64,000 bases of DNA, taken from assembly GCA_018466975.1 (NCBI GenBank), contig CM031556.1:1674001-1738000 (forward strand), written 5' to 3'. A program made the translations under genes and the position numbers. This DNA comes from Sparassis latifolia. Its lineage: Eukaryota; Basidiomycota; Agaricomycetes; Polyporales; Sparassidaceae. Under the pieces are notes generated by a model that was not told the origin of the DNA, did no database searches, and saw only the letters and a program-made list of their open reading frames with translations. This document shows, one piece after another, positions 11,851 through 23,332 of the stretch; the first letter of the stretch is position 1, and the number at the start of each line of letters is the position of its first letter.

Positions 11851-12237
11851 ATGTCGGAAAAGTTTGATGAAGCTACCCAGGTGCGATTAACCTTGCACAG
11901 CTAACTGTTTGTGGGCTGAATTGGATGCCGTGACTGCAATTTGCAGAAGGAGCTGGCTTCCTTCGTCGAGGCGGAGCAAGCACAGGCGCGCATGCACCAA
12001 TCCATCCACACCTTGACGAGCATGTGCTGGGACAAGTACGTCATATAGCTTTTGTATGGCCGGAAATGCTCACAATGTAGCGTGTTAATTTCTTGCAGAT
12101 GCATCACGAGCACTCCCTCGACGCGATTTGCCCGCGGTGAAGAGAACTGTCTCGCGAATTGCGTGGAGCGATTCTTGGACACGAGTCTGTTCATGGTGAA
12201 GAAAATTGAAGAGCAACGGTCACGAATGCTCCAATAG
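11851..12237 (+). CDS. TIM8: mitochondrial intermembrane-space chaperone Tim8
   Basis: A small Tim protein that pairs with Tim13 to escort hydrophobic precursors across the intermembrane space to TIM22 or SAM. Three exons (11851-11880, 11947-12035, 12099-12237) give an 85-residue protein. It has the twin CX3C motif: CWDKC and, after the second intron, CLANC, with the typical FxxGEE-type stretch (FARGEENC) between. These four cysteines form the two disulfides made by Mia40/Erv1. The start MSEKFDEATQ is separated from the conserved core by a 66-nt intron. The length and cysteine spacing match Tim8 better than Tim9, Tim10 or Tim13. Confidence 0.93.
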
Positions 12238-12460
12238 TGAATATGCGGAAAGCCTGTTTGCTACATCTGCAACCGGCTGCATTGGACAGGCAAATCATTC
12301 ATGTGGTCCCCTCAAAGGTACATACTTCCGTTGTATCCTCGGTTGTCGCATATAGCGCGATTCTGGTCACCGTATTGCCGTCACACATACAATTGATTAC
12401 AACATCGGGATCAGCGAGCTATAGTAACAAAAAGCAGAACATCCGATAGATAGGGTGTAA

Positions 12461-14047
12461 TTAAAGCATAATATTCGTGGAGCCTTCCTTCCATATTACT
12501 CTTACCAACGCCAACATCACCACAATGGGCATGAAAAAGCCAAACGCGTCTAGGACCTCGCGGCGGTGGCGCAGTTGCAACGGAATCTCAGTCCGAGCCG
12601 CTGCATCGTCCACGAAAGATCCAGTCTCTAAATACTTGTCGATCAGTGTGTCTTTCTCTCCCCAGAGGGAGCGCAGCCAGAGCTCGAATTTATCTCCCTC
12701 CTCCTTGGGAATGTCCACTTCTGTGGCATGTGACTTGAAGGAGCCGTACGGGGTACCGTTTGGAATGCTAGCAGAGACGTCGCCGCCAATAGGCACTTCT
12801 TTGTTTACTTTGAAGTGCCGAATGTGCATGTGCACTGCCGGTGGAGGGACACGGTCGAAGAAGATGGAGCGCAGAGTGTAGTATGACTGGCCATATCCGA
12901 GAGGCGGGGTACCTGCACATTCCACATGAGCTTCTGCGGCCAGAGATATTAGTCAATCGATACGCACCTGGATAAGACACGGTGACGTCAATGAGTTGCA
13001 GAGTAGGTATGCGTGGAGCGAGTGAGCGCAGAGAATACTGTAGCCCCAGGGAACGGGGCATAAGGGTATGCACCATATCCGGCTGACGATGGCCATGAAT
13101 TCAGCACGATAAACGACGATCGAAATAAACGACTGACGATTCCTATCTTATCCGCAAACTTCTTGCTTAACGGCCTGGTTTCTATGCTCACCAGAGTACC
13201 TTCGGGGTACAAGATGAAGGTCAGAGGCGAATCGTCCTTCTCCGCTCTTGAACCCAGCCAGGAAAGACTAGTAGACAGATGAAGACGATCAGATGCCCAA
13301 GAGCGCGCCAGAAAGATGAAGTTGAAGAATTGCATGCCCTATAATGTTCATATTAGTTGTCGATGTCGATCAGCTTCCGCCCAAGCATGCAGATAAAATA
13401 TATACCCAGCCCAGGACCGGAACCCACTTGAGACTCTTCTTGAGAACGATCAGGACGTCCTTGTGCGTGCCCATGTAATATGTGAGACACCACGCGTACC
13501 ACCAGTCGGCATAGATCTTGGCCGCAGGATTGTTGAAGGCATCAGAAAGCGTGCTCAGGTCGGACCACCGGGTAATGCACCCACCTGATGATTGGCTATG
13601 AGCACCGCCTTCTGCGGTAAATTCAGCCCAACGACACGCCCTCCGTTATCTCGCACGACCATTTCCTGCAGCTCCTCGTAGGCGAACTTGCCCAATCCCT
13701 CTGTCTCGAAGGATATCACCAATTTGGTCGGGGCAAACCACTGGCTCATGAGGACTGCCACACAATGCGTATTAGCCTACAGATGAATGTACGCCAAGTC
13801 GCGTGCACTCACCCAACAGTGTCCCAAACGACCCCTTGCTATACCGAATGCCCTCGGTGTACATCTTCTGCCCTCGTGGAGAGGGAAAGAGCTTGAGAGG
13901 AAGCAGAAAAACAAATTGGGAGCTATTGATCATGACACATCCTAGAAGAAATACGAAGAGGAACAGGGTGGTGTGGAGTGTCTGCAGCCAAGTTCTCCTC
14001 GGACGCTCCGTGATCTTAACGGTGTGGAGATCCATGATCGCCGTCAT
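12461..14047 (-). CDS. lysophospholipid/lysophosphatidic acid acyltransferase (PlsC family, CST26/AGPAT-like)
   Basis: An ER-type membrane acyltransferase that adds an acyl chain to a lysophospholipid. An N-terminal membrane segment (TLFLFVFLLGCVMINSSQFV) is followed by ISFETEG and the catalytic NHQxYxDWWY motif (an HX4D box split by an intron after NHQ). Next come GWGMQFFNFIFLARSWASDR and the second box, ILYPEGTLVS, with TRPLSKKFADKIGI. The C-terminus has another hydrophobic stretch (FGFFMPIVVMLALVRVIW). The order and wording fit the fungal CST26/PSI1 and animal AGPAT5/LCLAT1 branch; the acceptor lipid cannot be read from sequence. Translation may start at 14047 or at the second Met (14035). 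It is convergent with TIM8, with stops 224 bp apart. Confidence 0.9.
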
Positions 14048-14170
14048 CTGGCCTAGACGCTACACCGTGACGGTAGTGGTAGGTTGGTGGGTGAGCCTCA
14101 GAGCGCTATTTATCATATGTTCATCAGCCTCGCAGGTTGGAGGGCGCGCCGGCGATCACGAAGTCTAGTA

Positions 14171-14952
14171 CTGTAGTGAAACGACCTTAGGTTCAGTCAC
14201 GCGTCACAGGCCTAGTGAACTGAACTCGCTTAAGCATTTGTAGCATGTCACGGGTGAACAGGACCCCTGAATATGGGTGGCAATGCCGTTTCACAAATTC
14301 CGAAAATCGACCAAAAATGTCCGGTAAAAATTTCCAAATTTTGGCGAAAATGTCCGGATTAAACACGGCCTCGGGCCATTTTTTCGAAATCTGTCCGGAC
14401 TTTTTTGGGCGCTTGATCCGGTACAACCGTCCAAAATTGGCTCAAAATACCTCCAAAATGGCTTATCTTCCTAAATCCCGCCCGCCAGAAGCCTAACGGA
14501 GGCCATTTAGTGGTCCTGGTGCTCATAGAGTGCCATTCCTTCATTTTGACCTCTGCTGATGAGCCGTTGACACGGACACGGGCAGAGTTTGTCCGGATAA
14601 AAAACTAGCATGGGCTATGGTCTGTCCAAAATGTCCGGAGACATGTTCCAGCATGCGAGGTCTTGACCCCCCAAATTGTCCGGATTAGACATGGCATAGG
14701 CCATTTTTTTGCTCGCATTTCGTCCAGATTGTGAAACGGCATCCTCCCCAATATTCAGGGGTCCTCTGTGAACTGGAAGCAAAAGAGGGTGTCACCGGCG
14801 CTCACACCAGGCATGGCGGACCGTCGGCGGGCGCCTGCGGCGCCTCTGAACTGAACTTGAGTCACAGGTCACTCCTACCCTGTGAATTGTGAACTGAGGA
14901 AGAAAACATGTCACAGGTCACAGGCCGTGAACCTAAGGTCGTTTCACTACAG
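14171..14952. mobile_element. MITE-like element with 25+ bp TIRs, interrupted by a second MITE
   Basis: A perfect 29-bp inverted repeat occupies 14167-14195 and 14928-14956. If the TA inside each arm (14169-14170 and 14953-14954) is the target duplication, the element spans 14171-14952, as in Tc1/mariner-type MITEs; this boundary is inferred. Without the inner insertion at 14260-14765 the host element would be only about 270 bp. There is no coding capacity. It lies in the 14048-15162 gap between the acyltransferase start and the transporter stop, which contains nothing else I can recognise. Confidence 0.7.
14260..14765. mobile_element. second copy of the hAT-like MITE family, nested
   Basis: The arms at about 14259-14296 and 14730-14766 are inverted copies sharing AGGACCCCTGAATAT, with GATGCCGTTTCACA or a close variant further in. 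The ends AGGACCCCTG match the element at 3986-4420, and the next bases (TTGGGGAGGAT) are also shared in one arm. The flanks are gggtgaac (14252-14259) and ctgtgaac (14766-14773), an 8-bp duplication with two mismatches, which suggests an older insertion. The interior has repeated GTCCGGA words and no transposase. Confidence 0.72.
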
Positions 14953-15162
14953 TACTCGCTTGTGGGCGTTCTGTGTCATTTCGTCGACGGCATCCGCCGG
15001 AATGTGCCCGACAACAAAGCGAGTAACAAAGCGATTTCAACCTCATGCGCACGTCCAATAGTTACATCTATCTCAACCTCACATCTAAACAAAGCGTAAT
15101 CGCATCAATGCACGAGGAACTTACAGCTACAGTACATCAATAATGAACGTCTACATTGTTTT

Positions 15163-17049
15163 CTAGCATGTAAATGGTCTTCCAACAAGGCCACCAGCAT
15201 ACGCCTCTACAATCAACTGGAGTGAGAGACATCGGTAAGATGCCAGTGTAAGAACAAAAAAGTCTGCTCACTTTGATAGAGACATAGGTGCCCGCAACAC
15301 AGATGAATGCCCCAGCCAGAACAGTCAGGACAGCAAGAGTGGTTCCCACCCACTTCCGTTTCAATGCCTCCTCGCCGCCCTTCAAATGGTACGTGTCATG
15401 CAACCAGAAGAATCCAGCAATGCCGTACGTGTACCAGGAAGCGAACACAGAAGCCGAAATACCAACCAGGTCAGAGAAGATGGGCACGGCGGTGGCCAGC
15501 AGAAACGCGATGGCCGTGGCTGCAAAGCAGAGGAAGATCCAGATGGACCAGCCGAGGACTGTGTGAGAGTAAATGTGTCGTGACCGTCTAAAAAAGCGGA
15601 CAAAAATCAACTTCGCGGCAGTGTGCGAATAAAGTGCCCCAGAACTGAAATGAAATCGTTAACATTGTAAGCAGTGCATGAAGTAAACGCGAGATCGTAC
15701 ATGAGGAAGTTGCCCAATCCAACGCCAAATGCGATCTTTCCCCAGATCGGAGACAAAGACAACAGGGCGGGTGATGCCACGGTGCTTCCGATGTATACGT
15801 AGACGACTACACTGAACACAGCGTAGTAAATGGTGGCAAAAACTTGGAGACACCAGGCAGCCTGACATAAACTATGAGTTAAGGTGATGCGCAAGCGGTA
15901 ATTAGGAACTGATAAACCTTCATAGCGTCCTGCGGTCTGCTCATCTCGGAGATGAGGATGAAGAACCTACGTGAGTGAGCTAAGCATGGAGCCGTCTGGA
16001 ACGGTACACATTGTTGCGCACATAAAATGGCCTACAACGGTAGTGAGCAGAGATAAACACGTATTACAGGGGGACTTTACCTGCGTATGCGAATACCTAT
16101 GAAAGGGCAAATGGAGGTTAGGAATCAACTCGAGGGCAATATCGCCTTATCGTACCGGACTAGTGACTGCCAGGAATGCGTCGTAAAAATTAGATGGAAT
16201 AGCGGCAGAGATGATGCGGCCTGGCAAAGGGTCCACTCCTGCACCAATCATACCCAAGATCCCACATAAGGTGATCAGGATCACGCTGAAAAGACCAAGC
16301 CAACTAAGGCGTCCCAAAGTGCGCGGAAGTGAGATGAGGAATGTCGCGACTGAGAATATCAATAGCAGGATCACGGCACAGAGCCCGTTGTTCGAGAGGA
16401 GAGACAGAGCTTGTTGACCGGACAGTAGCTCAGACCCCTGCATCACGATAAGTAAAGGAGATTTAAGACCAGTGATTACTGACAGTGCCAAAAATCGCAA
16501 AGATTATAGTGCCCAGTGACAGAACTTCCCGGCCCACTGAACCGAAGATAATGTGTCCAGCATCCCCTGCGTCATGTATATCAAGATATAAATCAACACT
16601 GTACGAGATCTCAGCATCGTACCCATATTATGCACGTTCGGATGATTGAGCTTAAAATCTATTAGTAGTTTGGCGGTAAAAAGACCGAATATTCCCAGAA
16701 AGATCGTCAGGATGAGCGAAGGGACGATACCTGGGGACTATGTTAGCTGGAAGCCTCTACGTATATATCGTGCACGGCAGTGCTTACCGACAACAGCCAT
16801 AGCATTGGGTAGCGATAACATTCCATTACTGACTATTTCAGCAATCATCAGCATACAGACGAACTAAGCACATAAGTTGTCATCGGTCACTGGAAGCTGA
16901 TAGTCACATACCTGCCAACTGAGAGTCTTGTACCGAATATCATGGGACTCGTCGTCGCTAAACACGTCTTGCTCTGCAAGCACACTGGCAAGGTGCTTCG
17001 ACTGAGACTCGTTCTCTGAAGATATCTTCTCCTCCAAGGCGGCGGACAT
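15163..17049 (-). CDS. amino acid transporter (AAAP/AVT family, MTR-like permease)
   Basis: A polytopic permease for neutral or aromatic amino acids, probably in the plasma or vacuolar membrane. The N-terminal cytosolic tail MSAALEEKISSENESQ is followed by the first membrane helix region with EIVSNGMLSLPNA, the AAAP signature. Later helices include IVPSLILTIFLGIFGLFTA, GLCAVILLLIFSVATFLISL, WLGLFSVILITLCGILGMIG, IYYAVFSVVVYVYIGS and LAVLTVLAGAFICVAGTYVS; about eleven are expected. The motif HPNVHNMGDAG is typical of fungal MTR-type permeases. About ten exons are joined. The last coding exon (stop at 15163) adds LIVEAYAGG. Substrate is inferred from the family only. Its promoter shares the 17050-17567 gap with the divergent F-box gene. 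Confidence 0.87.
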
Positions 17050-17567
17050 CTTTGAAATCTCACCTGAGGCTTGGACAGAGAAGATGGTGGGTACCAGAGC
17101 ACGACCATTCCAACAAAAACCGTGGGGGGCTTCTTATTTGTTTTTGGTGCCTTATCTGCACCGATAGCCCAAAGTCTTAGCATGCAGAAGGCATCACGCG
17201 AATGAAGTATATAGGTCGAGGGTTCCTGATCGCAATCCGAGATAATGCTGAACGTAAGTGCGATAGACATAGGCGCCGGATATGTGTGATAGTACTTGCG
17301 CAATTCTTGAATTGCCTTTTCCAGCAGGCCATGTTTCGTTAGTCCAGCGCCACTCACTGGCAAGCCGTGACTAGTGACTAGTTGACTGAGTGCACTACTT
17401 AACGTTAACCGGTTAACCATTGACAACTCCTGGCAGCTGACGTGCATGTACTGTACCACTTCCGGGTTGGCATAAGATGTTCGTGTACGTACATTTATGG
17501 CCCCACTGACACCTTCTCAGATATATGGGTGCCGACCTCTGGTGTGCTTGATTTCCAGCGTCCCATC

Positions 17568-18680
17568 ATGCAGAGCCCTTCCGTCGCTGATGTCAGGCCT
17601 CCCCGTATCGTGGACGACCTCATCCCTATCATCTTAGAGAACAACGACCATTGGTGGCCACGAGATTTCCAACGTCTTGCGGTCGTTTCATCCGCTTGGG
17701 TGGCTCCGGTCAGGAAGTGCCTTTACACCCGCCCAATCCTCTCAACGTTTCGTGCTTGTTATCTGTTCGTCAGGGCCCTGACCGAGAATCCAAGTTTACG
17801 GTCGTTTGTACAGGGTGTCGACCTCTGTCCCGTACCGGACGACACCGTTTGTCATGGTATCATCGAGAAAATGATGGCGCATGTCAGGTTCATCCTGGGG
17901 TTGCAGGGGATACGTTCTGTGAAGCTAGGAGGAGCACTTGCCGTGTCGGCAGAGAGATTTATCGACGCTGTCACCAGTTCAAACACCATCGTCGATTTGT
18001 GCATTGACGGAAGCGCACTTCGTACCTTCTGTCTTTTCAGCGGCCCTCCCCTCTTATGGGATGGAATACTGGCATCAAAATTCACATCCCTTCGCACCCT
18101 CAGGCTGTCCTGCGTTGAATTCACAGTCCCCCCCTTGCCAACATCATATCCCATGCCATTGACAGAGTTATACCTCGAGAATGTGGACATTACGGGCAAC
18201 CTTCTTGTCGACTTGTGCCAGGGTCCCTGGTACACATTGCGCACTTTAGGTGTGCGCGCCAAGTCTGCAGTCGGCAACGATTACCATATCCGCTGCATGA
18301 TTCAGCGTTGTGTCAATTTGGAGACCCTTCGCTACGAAGTCCGTGATACACACGGCCACGGGGCCATCTTCGACCACGAATCCCCTCCCCGTCACTCCCT
18401 GCGGCAGCTCTTACTGTCGGGTCTGGATGTCACTCCTCAGAGCCTAGACGACATCGCCCTATGTTGTAGAAATCTCGAGGAGCTCACTGTTCTTGGCCAC
18501 CTCGTACGAATATCCTCGACAGATTGGGCATCATGGTTGGCGTCCGACACCCTACCCGCATTACGTGCACTCAGGACACCACATTGCACCACATCACCAC
18601 CTTTTTTGTACTGGTCGGACGATATGATCCGACACGTACAAGTTGCTTGCTCGGCTCGCAACATAGTTTTTTGCTGTTGA
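17568..18680 (+). CDS. F-box-like/LRR protein
   Basis: An intronless frame of about 370 residues. The N-terminal part (RIVDDLIPIILENN...WWPRDFQRLAVVSSAWVAPVRKCLY) follows the degenerate F-box pattern common in mushroom genomes: an LP/I-like helix, then a conserved W and a CLY. The rest has leucine-rich repeat-like units (LTELYLENVDITG, LETLRYEV, LRQLLLSGLDVTPQSL, LEELTVLG). Such proteins usually serve as substrate receptors of SCF ubiquitin ligases, but F-box-like genes are a large, fast-evolving family and no substrate is implied. The Met at 17568 is chosen because the F-box follows directly; an upstream in-frame Met exists at 17442. Confidence 0.72.
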   Translation: MQSPSVADVRPPRIVDDLIPIILENNDHWWPRDFQRLAVVSSAWVAPVRKCLYTRPILSTFRACYLFVRALTENPSLRSFVQGVDLCPVPDDTVCHGIIEKMMAHVRFILGLQGIRSVKLGGALAVSAERFIDAVTSSNTIVDLCIDGSALRTFCLFSGPPLLWDGILASKFTSLRTLRLSCVEFTVPPLPTSYPMPLTELYLENVDITGNLLVDLCQGPWYTLRTLGVRAKSAVGNDYHIRCMIQRCVNLETLRYEVRDTHGHGAIFDHESPPRHSLRQLLLSGLDVTPQSLDDIALCCRNLEELTVLGHLVRISSTDWASWLASDTLPALRALRTPHCTTSPPFLYWSDDMIRHVQVACSARNIVFCC

Positions 18681-18733
18681 ATCCCGGAGTCGAAGTAGGT
18701 GCGCTTTCCAGATATTGCGGTCAGGCTCAGCTG

Positions 18734-19241
18734 ACGAACTTGCGGTGTATATAAGCTATTTCTATTCCACCCGATGTTGATATCGATTTGCTGCCCCAAT
18801 GTTGTCTTGACGACAGAACAGATTCATGCTTACTTATTCGTTTCCGTCAGGGTTGCACACATTTATTCCTCCAAATCATCTTTTGACGTCGTCTTAGTCC
18901 GCGTTCAAATACATATGCCTGCGGGGCTGTACATATTGTCGCGTGGAATAATATGTCTTTACTTCCTCAGAGAAGACAGAAACCGATACGAACTTGCGGT
19001 GTATATAAGCTATTTCTATTCCACCCGATGTTGATATCGATTTGCTGCCCCAATGTTGTCTTGACGACAGAACAGATTCATGCTTACTTATTCGTTTCCG
19101 TCAGGGTTGCACACATTTATTCCTCCAAATCATCTTTTGACGTCGTCTTAGTCCGCGTTCAAATACATATGCCTGCGGGGCTGTACATATTGTCGCGTGG
19201 AATAATATGTCTTTACTTCCTCAGAGAAGACAGAAACCGAT
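18734..19241. repeat. perfect tandem duplication, 2 x 254 bp
   Basis: Bases 18734-18987 and 18988-19241 read identically by eye. Each copy contains a TATATAAGC box near its left end and no long protein. The unit sits 54 bp after the F-box stop and ends 286 bp before the hydrolase start, so it lies in the 3' region of one gene and the promoter region of the next. The whole 18681-19527 gap has no other feature. Confidence 0.9.
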
Positions 19242-19527
19242 GCGTGCTCGCACAAAAGACGGTAGCAGTACCGTAGTGCTGTCTCATCGGCGCCGGATAC
19301 AGAACAAGCGCCCACAAACCTTTTGAGTCGGATCAAGATCCTCTCTCGACGCATCGCATCGAGTTGCTCTCGTCGACAACAGCTTATCTGACGGCGCTTT
19401 GGACGACGTCGGCCCAGCTGGAACACGTCTCGCAGCTGTCTCTGAGGGTCCTCGGGTACGTGTCTGGCTCACTCATTTGTCACAACCACCCGCTCTCTAG
19501 ACCTGGAAAATATACCACATTCACTAC

Positions 19528-22500
19528 ATGGCTGCCTTAATGACCCGCGCGCCTCCCTCTGTGCTCCCTGGTTTCGATCCGACTATGACTGCTCCTCAGT
19601 CGCAACGAAAACCCGCCAGGAAGTTGTCCTTTCTATCCTTGAGAAAGAAGTCTTTTACTGTGGACATCCCACACTCATCCACGACATCAAATCCCTCGCG
19701 CTCTCCTTCCGGATCGAAATCCGCGTCGCCATCCGCCTATCATGGATACGAAGACCCGTCGAAGCCAGCGTTCTCTCGACCTACCGAACTTGCACACGGC
19801 CGGAAGTTCTCCAGGAGCAGCACCCATACCCACGACGAGCCTTCCCACACTGGTCGCAAAGCCAAGGAACGATATCACCACGAAAAGCGGAGGGAGCAGC
19901 CAGTGGAGCAGGAATCGTACATATTTCCGAGTGTTGTGGACGAGCCGTCACCTTCCAGAGGTAGTCACTCCATGCATCGCTGGAGGGTCCGCTCAAACAC
20001 AGGTCCTTCGCACAGGCAGGATTGGGAGTCACCTCTCATCACGAACAGGCCGTTGAAATATTCTATCCTGGATTCTGCTTCGTCTGTGTTGAGTCAGTAC
20101 GAGGATGCTCCGCAAACTCCGGTCGACGACTTGTCTTTTCGGGACCCAGTGTTTTCTATCCCTGTGATGGTCGCCGCACCAGTTTCTGGAGTAGAGACGA
20201 TGGACGCGCTGGTAGATGGTATGAATCATCATAGTCACTTCGGCGTCGATGATCACTTCATGGGAATGGGCGGAATGTCTGGTCGAAAATTGTCGAAGTC
20301 GGGGTATCACCCTCTCTACCACCCACCGTTACCTACCCCTCCTCCTGGAGTGATTCTTGGGAAGGCTCCTCTTTCGTCTCGCACGAAATCCCCTGATTCG
20401 GATGAGGACGATGATAAGCCAAGGTCACCTTCGGCAAAGCGACCCAGCCAGCACAGAAAACGTCGGCCCGGTTCATCCCGTACTCCTTCTGTCACTACCA
20501 CCGCAGACTTTTCTGTTTTAGCACGTCCCAGTACGGCATCTTCGGTTACAAAGACTGTTGCACCTTCAATATCCGAGATCATACGGACGCATGCACCACC
20601 CTCACAGCAGACGCGTTCCCGCAGAACCTCGTTCTGTCAGAGTCAGGGCCATACAACCGTTCATGAAGCGGAGGAGCTGGACACAGAGCCTCAGCGGACT
20701 GAAGACGAAGGAGATATTATATCTCGATCGTCTATCGATACTATAGCAGAAGAAGTCAGGCGGACCATCCATAACCAGAAGAGGTCGTCCATATCCCCCA
20801 GCGGGCTACAACGTCCACGGTCGTTCCAACATCACCAGATCACATCCATCATTTCAGACAACACGCGAAGTCTATGTTCCCCTCGCTCAGAAGGCCGCAG
20901 AGAATCCTCCGTCTTCTCTTATTCTACGTTATCCGACCAGCCACCACTTCCTGCGCTCGATTTACGAGGACTGACCAAGGTTCCAACCAACTCTCCGTCC
21001 CAGACAATTGCGCAGTATTTGCGTTCAGCTCGATTGACTACGCTTCTTACCCTGACGCGTCGTCCCCATGCTTCACGGGAGGCCCCGCTCAACGTCAGCC
21101 TATCTGACTTGGGCAGTGCGACTGGTTATCCTATCGTTGTATTTCTGGGGTTAGGATGTGTACGCCATATCATGGGCCTTTACGATGAGATGGCGGAATG
21201 CTTAGGGATTAGGCTCATCACCATTGATCGGTTCGTGCACTCACATGCACCATGCATTCCTCCCTAATTTATTCCTGAAATATAGATGGGGTCTGGGGCG
21301 TACTGACACGCCTAGATCAAAGTCAACGAGAGGTATTCCTGAGTGGGCGTCGGTAGTGGAGGAGGTCCTTGATCAAATGCATATTGATCAATGCAGTGTC
21401 ATGGCTCACTCTGCCGGTGCACCGTACGCACTCGCCTTCGCCAATAAGTATCCGGAGCGTATTCGGGGCGACATATGTTTGTTAGCTCCCTGGGTAGGAG
21501 GTGGCGAAGGAGGTAAGCCGAACAAGATAACATGGTGGTCTCAATATTGACATGGAGTACATAATAGCCGGATACAGGTGGCTGAAGTACGTGCCAAACG
21601 GCATCCTGAAAACTGCGCAAGCGGCGGAGTGGAAGGTACAGGCATGGATGATTGGCAAACCCCCTACGTTCGTTTTCGAAGGTATAGGCTTTGACGCCAA
21701 GTCTGCCCCTCCCACACCTTCAACAGCTCGACCTCCGCGTACTCCCACCAGCGCGACGTCCACGCCTGCTAATGCGGCAGCGACACTTTTATCGTCCAAA
21801 CAGGAAAGCGAGCCCCGTCCCAGCATGTCGTCCGGTGCGTTCAGTGAGTATGATGATTTGCGCGACTTTGAAGGGCGCTTCGAGAGTCGGAGCACATTGG
21901 AGCGGCGAAGCATCAATTCCCAGCGCACTCGCACTAACAGTGACACTAAATCTCCTAAAAGGAAGCCGTCGCGCGGATTTCTTGGGAGATTGAAGAGCTC
22001 GCAGTCCTCGCCGCAGCCGCAGACTCCCCCAGAGGAGAAGGCTTCTGGCACCGGTCGCGGGAATAAATTGAAGGCATTACGTTCAATGGGTTCACTTCGA
22101 AGCAAGTCGAGACCTTCTTTCTCAAGAGCGACATCTCAACCCTCTCAAGCTCCTTCACTACCGCCTCCGCCCAGTACTGACGTAGGACTGGGTCTTGATG
22201 ATCTTGATTGGGCAGCTTCTCCAAGATTGAAAGCGTCGTCATCCCCTTCGACGATGAAAGGTTCGCCCTTCAAGAGCACTCCCGCGTCGTTCGACCTCTC
22301 TGCGGATGATCATTCGATGTATTCTCGAACCAACCGCCGTCGATCGATCTCGTTCGGCGCCACGGAGTCGTCGACCCACTTCCCATCGAGTCCATCTCCT
22401 AGCAATGTGCCTACCTCCGCGAATTTCCAGGCAGCTTTGGGCAATGCTCTCATTGCCGCTTCGCACGCAGAGTCATCGAAGGGCACCCACTCAGATCTAT

Positions 22501-22803
22501 TGCAAATACTGAACCACGACCGTCAGCCGTGGGGTTTTTCTTACAGCGCGTATCCGCACACGGTCCGTATATGGTTCGGCGACAAGGATGAGAGGATTGC
22601 TGAGAATGCTGTACGATGGATGGAGAGTGCCATGGGCCCCGAAAAGTGCAAGGTTGAGGTTGTCAAAGATGCCGACCATGCACTGATGTATAAAAGCGGG
22701 CTCGTGGTCGATGTGCTCGAACAAATCTGTGGTTACTGGCGAGACTGTGAGTGGTGTTGTAATTCTCGTTGTATAAGTACTGATTGCTCGGATAGACGAT
22801 TGA
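19528..22803 (+). CDS. large alpha/beta-hydrolase-fold protein with disordered Ser/Pro-rich regions
   Basis: Four exons (19528-21230, 21286-21512, 21568-22746, 22796-22803) encode 1038 residues; the last exon has only 8 nt. The first 480 or so residues are Ser/Pro/Arg-rich and probably disordered. The hydrolase core then begins (GYPIVVFLGLGCVRHIMGLY), with RWGLGRTD, a nucleophile elbow AHSAGAPYA, a second disordered insert of about 250 residues, and the end of the fold carrying the acid (WFGDKDERI) and the histidine (DADHALMY). The Ser-Asp-His triad is thus visible, split by a long insert in the cap region. No signal peptide is seen, so it is probably intracellular. Substrate is unknown. Similar large hydrolases occur in other fungi; the insert may be a regulatory or phosphorylation platform. 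Confidence 0.85.
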
Positions 22804-23332
22804 TTATTCCGACATTTGTTATCTCCGCTGTTATTTTCGTTGTTGTTGGATTACTTGGTTCAGTTTTGCATATATACCTTTCTATCCCTTCATTCACTCC
22901 ACCCGCTTCCCGTTCGTTGTATCTTCACATCATTATTCACTGCATTGTCGCCACGTCGGATTAATCATGGAATTTTATACCCACAGGTTCTAATCGTGTA
23001 CTCACTAGTGGCGATACCTTCCTGGCTCCGCAGAGCCTCTTCCTGTAAACCCAATTGCATACAAACGCATTCGCAGCTTACTCAGTGAGACATTTCATCA
23101 CGTCAACCTGAATTGTTTTCGTACGGTAAGCCAGGTACCACTATTTCGCTGCAGGACATGTCTAATATATCCCGCATGGGAGCGCATTCCACATATCTTC
23201 CGTATGAGTATCAAATAACAATAACAGATGTTTGAGTAACAACAGCTAACTTGATCCACAGTCACGGAGAGCAAGATATCGGACGAGTAACCAGCACAGC
23301 TATGGATATCTCACAGTACCACAAGAATATGT
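22804..23332. other. intergenic between convergent genes
   Basis: Pyrimidine-rich 3' flank of the hydrolase gene followed by unremarkable sequence. An open frame continues past the hydrolase stop if the last intron is not removed, but the spliced stop at 22801-22803 is favoured. Confidence 0.4.

Noticed and set aside
16887..17459. 190-codon frame upstream of the amino acid transporter
   Set aside because: It overlaps the transporter's first exon in another frame and shows no family features.
21482..22105. 207-codon minus-strand frame
   Set aside because: Shadow of the disordered Ser-rich insert of the hydrolase on the other strand.
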